From contig CAUUHW010000004.1 in NCBI GenBank assembly GCA_963545205.1, positions 124,001 through 188,000 on the forward strand: a stretch of DNA of 64,000 nucleotides, in the 5' to 3' direction. Of this stretch, positions 61,361 to 64,000 are shown piece by piece; the first letter of the stretch is position 1; every line of letters begins with the position of its first letter. The DNA is from CAUTYU01 sp963545205 (lineage in GTDB: Bacteria; Desulfobacterota; Desulfovibrionia; Desulfovibrionales; Desulfomicrobiaceae). The notes beneath the pieces are model-generated. The model did not search any database. It was not told the DNA's origin and worked only from the letters and a program-made list of their open reading frames with translations. A program made the translations under genes and the position numbers.

Positions 61361-63616
61361 TTATTTCCTGATCACACTGCGGGGCTTGCTGCCGTCCTGC
61401 GGCCCGATGAGCCCGTCTTCTTCCATTTGCTCAACAAATCGGGCCGCGCGGTTAAAACCAATACGCAGCCGCCGCTGAATCATGGAAATAGACGCCTTTC
61501 CGTGGTCTAACACGAATTCAACAGCTTCCTCATACTTGGGATCATCAACAATGCTGTTTCCGTCATTGGTTATACCAAAGTCACTTTTGTTATTTTCTTC
61601 ATACAGTTCTTGAAAATCGGCCAGATACTCAGGGGCGGCCTGTTCTTTCCAAAAATTCACAACCGCTTTTATTTCCTTATCGTCCACAAAGGCACCATGT
61701 GCCCGCAGTAGCGCTCCACCACTTTGCTTATACAACATATCTCCACGCCCCAACAGGTATTCCGCGCCAACAGCATCAAGAATGGTGCGAGAATCGTGTT
61801 TGGAACTGACCTGAAAGGCGATACGTGAAGGCAGGTTGGCCTTGATAAGACCTGTTACCACATCAACAGATGGGCGCTGGGTGGCCAAAATAAGATGAAT
61901 ACCAGCGGCCCGCGCCAACTGTCCCAGACGGGCAATGCTGATTTCCGCTTCCTTGGCCGCAGTCATCATCAGGTCGGCCAGTTCGTCAATAATAATGACC
62001 AGATACGGAAGCGGTTTTTCGTCTGCCAGTTCTTCCGGTCGTTCATCTCCCATGCTGGACAATTTTTCATTATAGGCCAGAAAGTGACGAACTCCCAGAT
62101 TGGCCATGGCATCGTAGCGCCTTTCCATTTCCTGCACAGCCCAGTCAAGGGCACTTTTGGTCAATCCCATATCCGTCACCACCGGGTGAACCAGATGCGG
62201 CAGATCACGGTACACCGCCAGTTCCACCCGTTTGGGATCAACCAGCAGCATTTTGAGTTCGTCCGGGCCAAAGGTGTACAGCATACTCAGAATCAGCCCG
62301 TTCAGACACACGGATTTTCCCGCGCCGGTTGCTCCGGCAACAAGCAAATGCGGCATACGGGCCAAATCAACCACAACGGGATCACCCTGAATATTTTTTC
62401 CAAGCGCCAGTGGAATGTCCATGTGCTGACGGTCAAAATCAGGGGACGCAAAAATTTCGCGCAGATAAACAGTCTGGCGTTTTTCATTGGGAATTTCAAT
62501 GCCCACTGTGTCCTTGCGTGGAAGAGGCGCCACAATACGTACAGCCTGTGCCTTGAGCGTAAGAGCCAGATCGTCACTGAGTCCGGCAATCTTGCTGATT
62601 TTTACACCCGGAGCGGGCTTGAATTCAAACATGGTCACAACCGGGCCGGGAACAATATTATTGACTTCGCCCTGAATATTAAAATCCTGCAGGCATTCGT
62701 GGACCCGATCAGCCAATGTCTGAAGGTGGTTTTGGCTGTCGGAGGTCTTGCTTTTGGGCACAGGAGCCAGCAAATCCATGTCCGGGAAAGCGTTTTGAGC
62801 GGGAACAGTTGAATCGCTTTTTTGTTTGACAGCCCGGCGGGGATCCTGCTCTTTTTTTTCAGGAGCCGGTTGTGCAGGGGCTGGTGCAGCGGTTACGCTC
62901 TGCTCTTCCTGCTTCCCTGCCTTTCGTTCCTCTTCCGGCTCCTGCCGGCGTTTATTTCCCTGCATAAAAATACTGGACAAAACAGACGGGCCGGTCTCTT
63001 TTTCTTCCGCGTTTTCCTTGCGCGTGGAAAAACGACTGTAGCGGGCCTTGTACATCAAGACAATGTCACGAAATTTTCCATATACCCGCCCCAGAGCCCC
63101 GCCCCAGGTAAAACCGACAAAGAGCTGCAAAAAAACAAGGGTGAAAAAGGCCTGCAACAGACAGGCGCCCCAGAAACGAAGATAGTGGACCAGAAACCGA
63201 AGTAACAGACTGCCGATAAAACCGCCGCCGGCAATGGTTTGAACAGTAATATTGTCCGCAATAAAAGAATGCGCGCACCAGGTCAGCAGGCAGACATAAA
63301 GGAAAAGGCCGCTGATGATTTTCCACCACGCGCAGCGCAGGGCACTCCAAAACAGAGCCGCGGCCAGCCATAAACAAGCCAGAGGCCAGACAAATGCGCC
63401 AAGCCCCCAAAAATCAACCAGCAGACCGCTGGTGTAGGCTCCGGCCACTCCGGCCAGATTCTGCACCTGATAAGCTGCCCCTGGCTGCTGATTCAAGGTC
63501 GGGTCAGTTCCGGAGTAGGAAAACAAACTGATGGCCAGAAAACAGGCCGCAAAGAAAAAAAGAAGTCCAAAAAACTCCCTGAGAAATCTTGTTCCGTTAA
63601 TAGCCGCACTCCTCAT
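61361..63616 (-). CDS. ftsK: DNA translocase FtsK/SpoIIIE
   Basis: The 751-residue protein moves DNA at the septum during chromosome segregation. Four transmembrane helices span about residues 15-180, and a low-complexity Glu/Lys/Pro-rich linker follows (about 200-290). The motor has LVAGATGAGKSVCLNGLI (Walker A), PYLVIIIDELADLM (Walker B) and HLILATQRPSVDVVTG. The C-terminal winged-helix gamma domain (ASISMIQRRLRIGFNRAARF) recognises KOPS-type sequences. The hydrophobic head is shorter than in enterics, as usual outside that group. Confidence 0.96.
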   Translation of the reverse strand: MRSAAINGTRFLREFFGLLFFFAACFLAISLFSYSGTDPTLNQQPGAAYQVQNLAGVAGAYTSGLLVDFWGLGAFVWPLACLWLAAALFWSALRCAWWKIISGLFLYVCLLTWCAHSFIADNITVQTIAGGGFIGSLLLRFLVHYLRFWGACLLQAFFTLVFLQLFVGFTWGGALGRVYGKFRDIVLMYKARYSRFSTRKENAEEKETGPSVLSSIFMQGNKRRQEPEEERKAGKQEEQSVTAAPAPAQPAPEKKEQDPRRAVKQKSDSTVPAQNAFPDMDLLAPVPKSKTSDSQNHLQTLADRVHECLQDFNIQGEVNNIVPGPVVTMFEFKPAPGVKISKIAGLSDDLALTLKAQAVRIVAPLPRKDTVGIEIPNEKRQTVYLREIFASPDFDRQHMDIPLALGKNIQGDPVVVDLARMPHLLVAGATGAGKSVCLNGLILSMLYTFGPDELKMLLVDPKRVELAVYRDLPHLVHPVVTDMGLTKSALDWAVQEMERRYDAMANLGVRHFLAYNEKLSSMGDERPEELADEKPLPYLVIIIDELADLMMTAAKEAEISIARLGQLARAAGIHLILATQRPSVDVVTGLIKANLPSRIAFQVSSKHDSRTILDAVGAEYLLGRGDMLYKQSGGALLRAHGAFVDDKEIKAVVNFWKEQAAPEYLADFQELYEENNKSDFGITNDGNSIVDDPKYEEAVEFVLDHGKASISMIQRRLRIGFNRAARFVEQMEEDGLIGPQDGSKPRSVIRK

Positions 63617-63721
63617 CGTAAATCATGATAAAAAAAACGGAACAAAGATAACGTATGAAGGCAGACATTGCAAAGATTGTTTTTGGCGGAATAAGCTGGG
63701 GTACAGGAGAAAAGCATTTGT

Positions 63722-64000
63722 TTATATTTGAATTCCTTCTTTCATTACTGTAAAAAACAGCTCTGGTCATTATTTTTTTCCAAAGAACTGATTCAATCCT
63801 GTCACTAACCTCTCTTCGTATTCTCCATAATAAGGGGCGTGTTGAAAAAAATATCCCTGAATCTTGTCAACAATAATCGCCACATCAATACCGCTGTCCT
63901 GCCATTTCTTTTCCTGTACATACGATCCAAATAGAATCAAATGGTCAAGAGCATCTCTTTTGTAAGAAATTCCTTGCCGACAATTTCTACTCTTACAGTA
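63722..64000 (-). pseudogene. MNT-type nucleotidyltransferase, mutated and frameshifted (partial at window end)
   Basis: The reverse strand reads DALDHLILFGSYVQEKKWQD, then SGIDVAIIVDKIQGYFF. The family active site is GSx(n)DxD, and here the first Asp of SDID has become Gly. A shift within the T-run near 63850 moves to STRPLLWRIRREVSDRIESV. A second shift near 63750 leads to VMKEGIQI and TAA at 63722-63724. The gene enters from beyond the window. Intact relatives are the antitoxin-like MNT partner of HEPN/MNT pairs. Confidence 0.7.

Noticed and set aside
61895..62812. 305-codon plus-strand ORF inside ftsK
   Set aside because: It is rich in His/Gln/Asn with no domain, and is antisense to the well-conserved FtsK motor.

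Overview
This window looks like chromosome of a sulfate-reducer-type Desulfobacterota, most likely Desulfovibrionaceae. I infer this from the hslV-hslU-argB order, a secreted MsrA-MsrB fusion, an oversized PEP synthase, a three-gene proton-pumping transhydrogenase, and moderate GC. No rRNA, CRISPR array, prophage or intact insertion sequence was seen. No single marker settles the genus.

Layout. The 5' end of an msbA-type exporter gene (minus) opens the window. It is followed by a REC-HPt protein and a REC/PAS/GGDEF/EAL cyclic-di-GMP protein. After a terminator and tRNA-Arg(ACG) come hslV, hslU and argB, a membrane-anchored M23 peptidase, a small membrane protein, a TrmO-like protein, an aminotransferase and a DtxR/MntR-type repressor. 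Then follow pntAA-pntAB-pntB, tRNA-Arg(TCT) and a wrecked chemotaxis receptor gene. The next block is a branched-chain amino acid ABC transporter (livJHMGF), glnS, a Na/Pi cotransporter, a TauE/SafE exporter, a zinc-ribbon ORF interrupted by TGA, and a peroxiredoxin. The middle holds a periplasmic protein, tatA, birA, a 1188-residue PEP synthase, mgtE, rlmN, an adenosine-specific kinase family protein, DUF445, rlmH and DUF4390 beside a broken histidine kinase. Then come a copper-chaperone-like protein, cysK, cysE, a GabD-like aldehyde dehydrogenase, msrAB, several small or periplasmic proteins, and a long TPR protein.

The last third carries the classical o-succinylbenzoate route of menaquinone synthesis. 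menF-menD-menH-menB-menC form a tight minus-strand operon. menE lies apart on the same strand, and a 4-hydroxybenzoyl-CoA-type thioesterase that could act as MenI (DHNA-CoA hydrolase) lies 1 kb from menE. uvrC and ftsK close the window, before a broken nucleotidyltransferase gene.

The most striking theme is selective decay. Core metabolism and RNA/protein maintenance are intact. About ten accessory genes are remnants with frameshifts, in-frame stops or truncations: a DUF302 protein, a methyl-accepting chemotaxis receptor, a sensor kinase, an ArsC/Spx-like protein, an AAA-ATPase/nuclease-family gene, a VapC toxin, a TonB-dependent receptor, an AlbA/HATPase-type regulator, a nucleotidyltransferase, and perhaps the zinc-ribbon gene. 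This suggests a lineage adapting to a stable, probably host-associated, niche (inference). Most of these remnants are visible only by joining frames, so an automatic annotation is likely to miss them.
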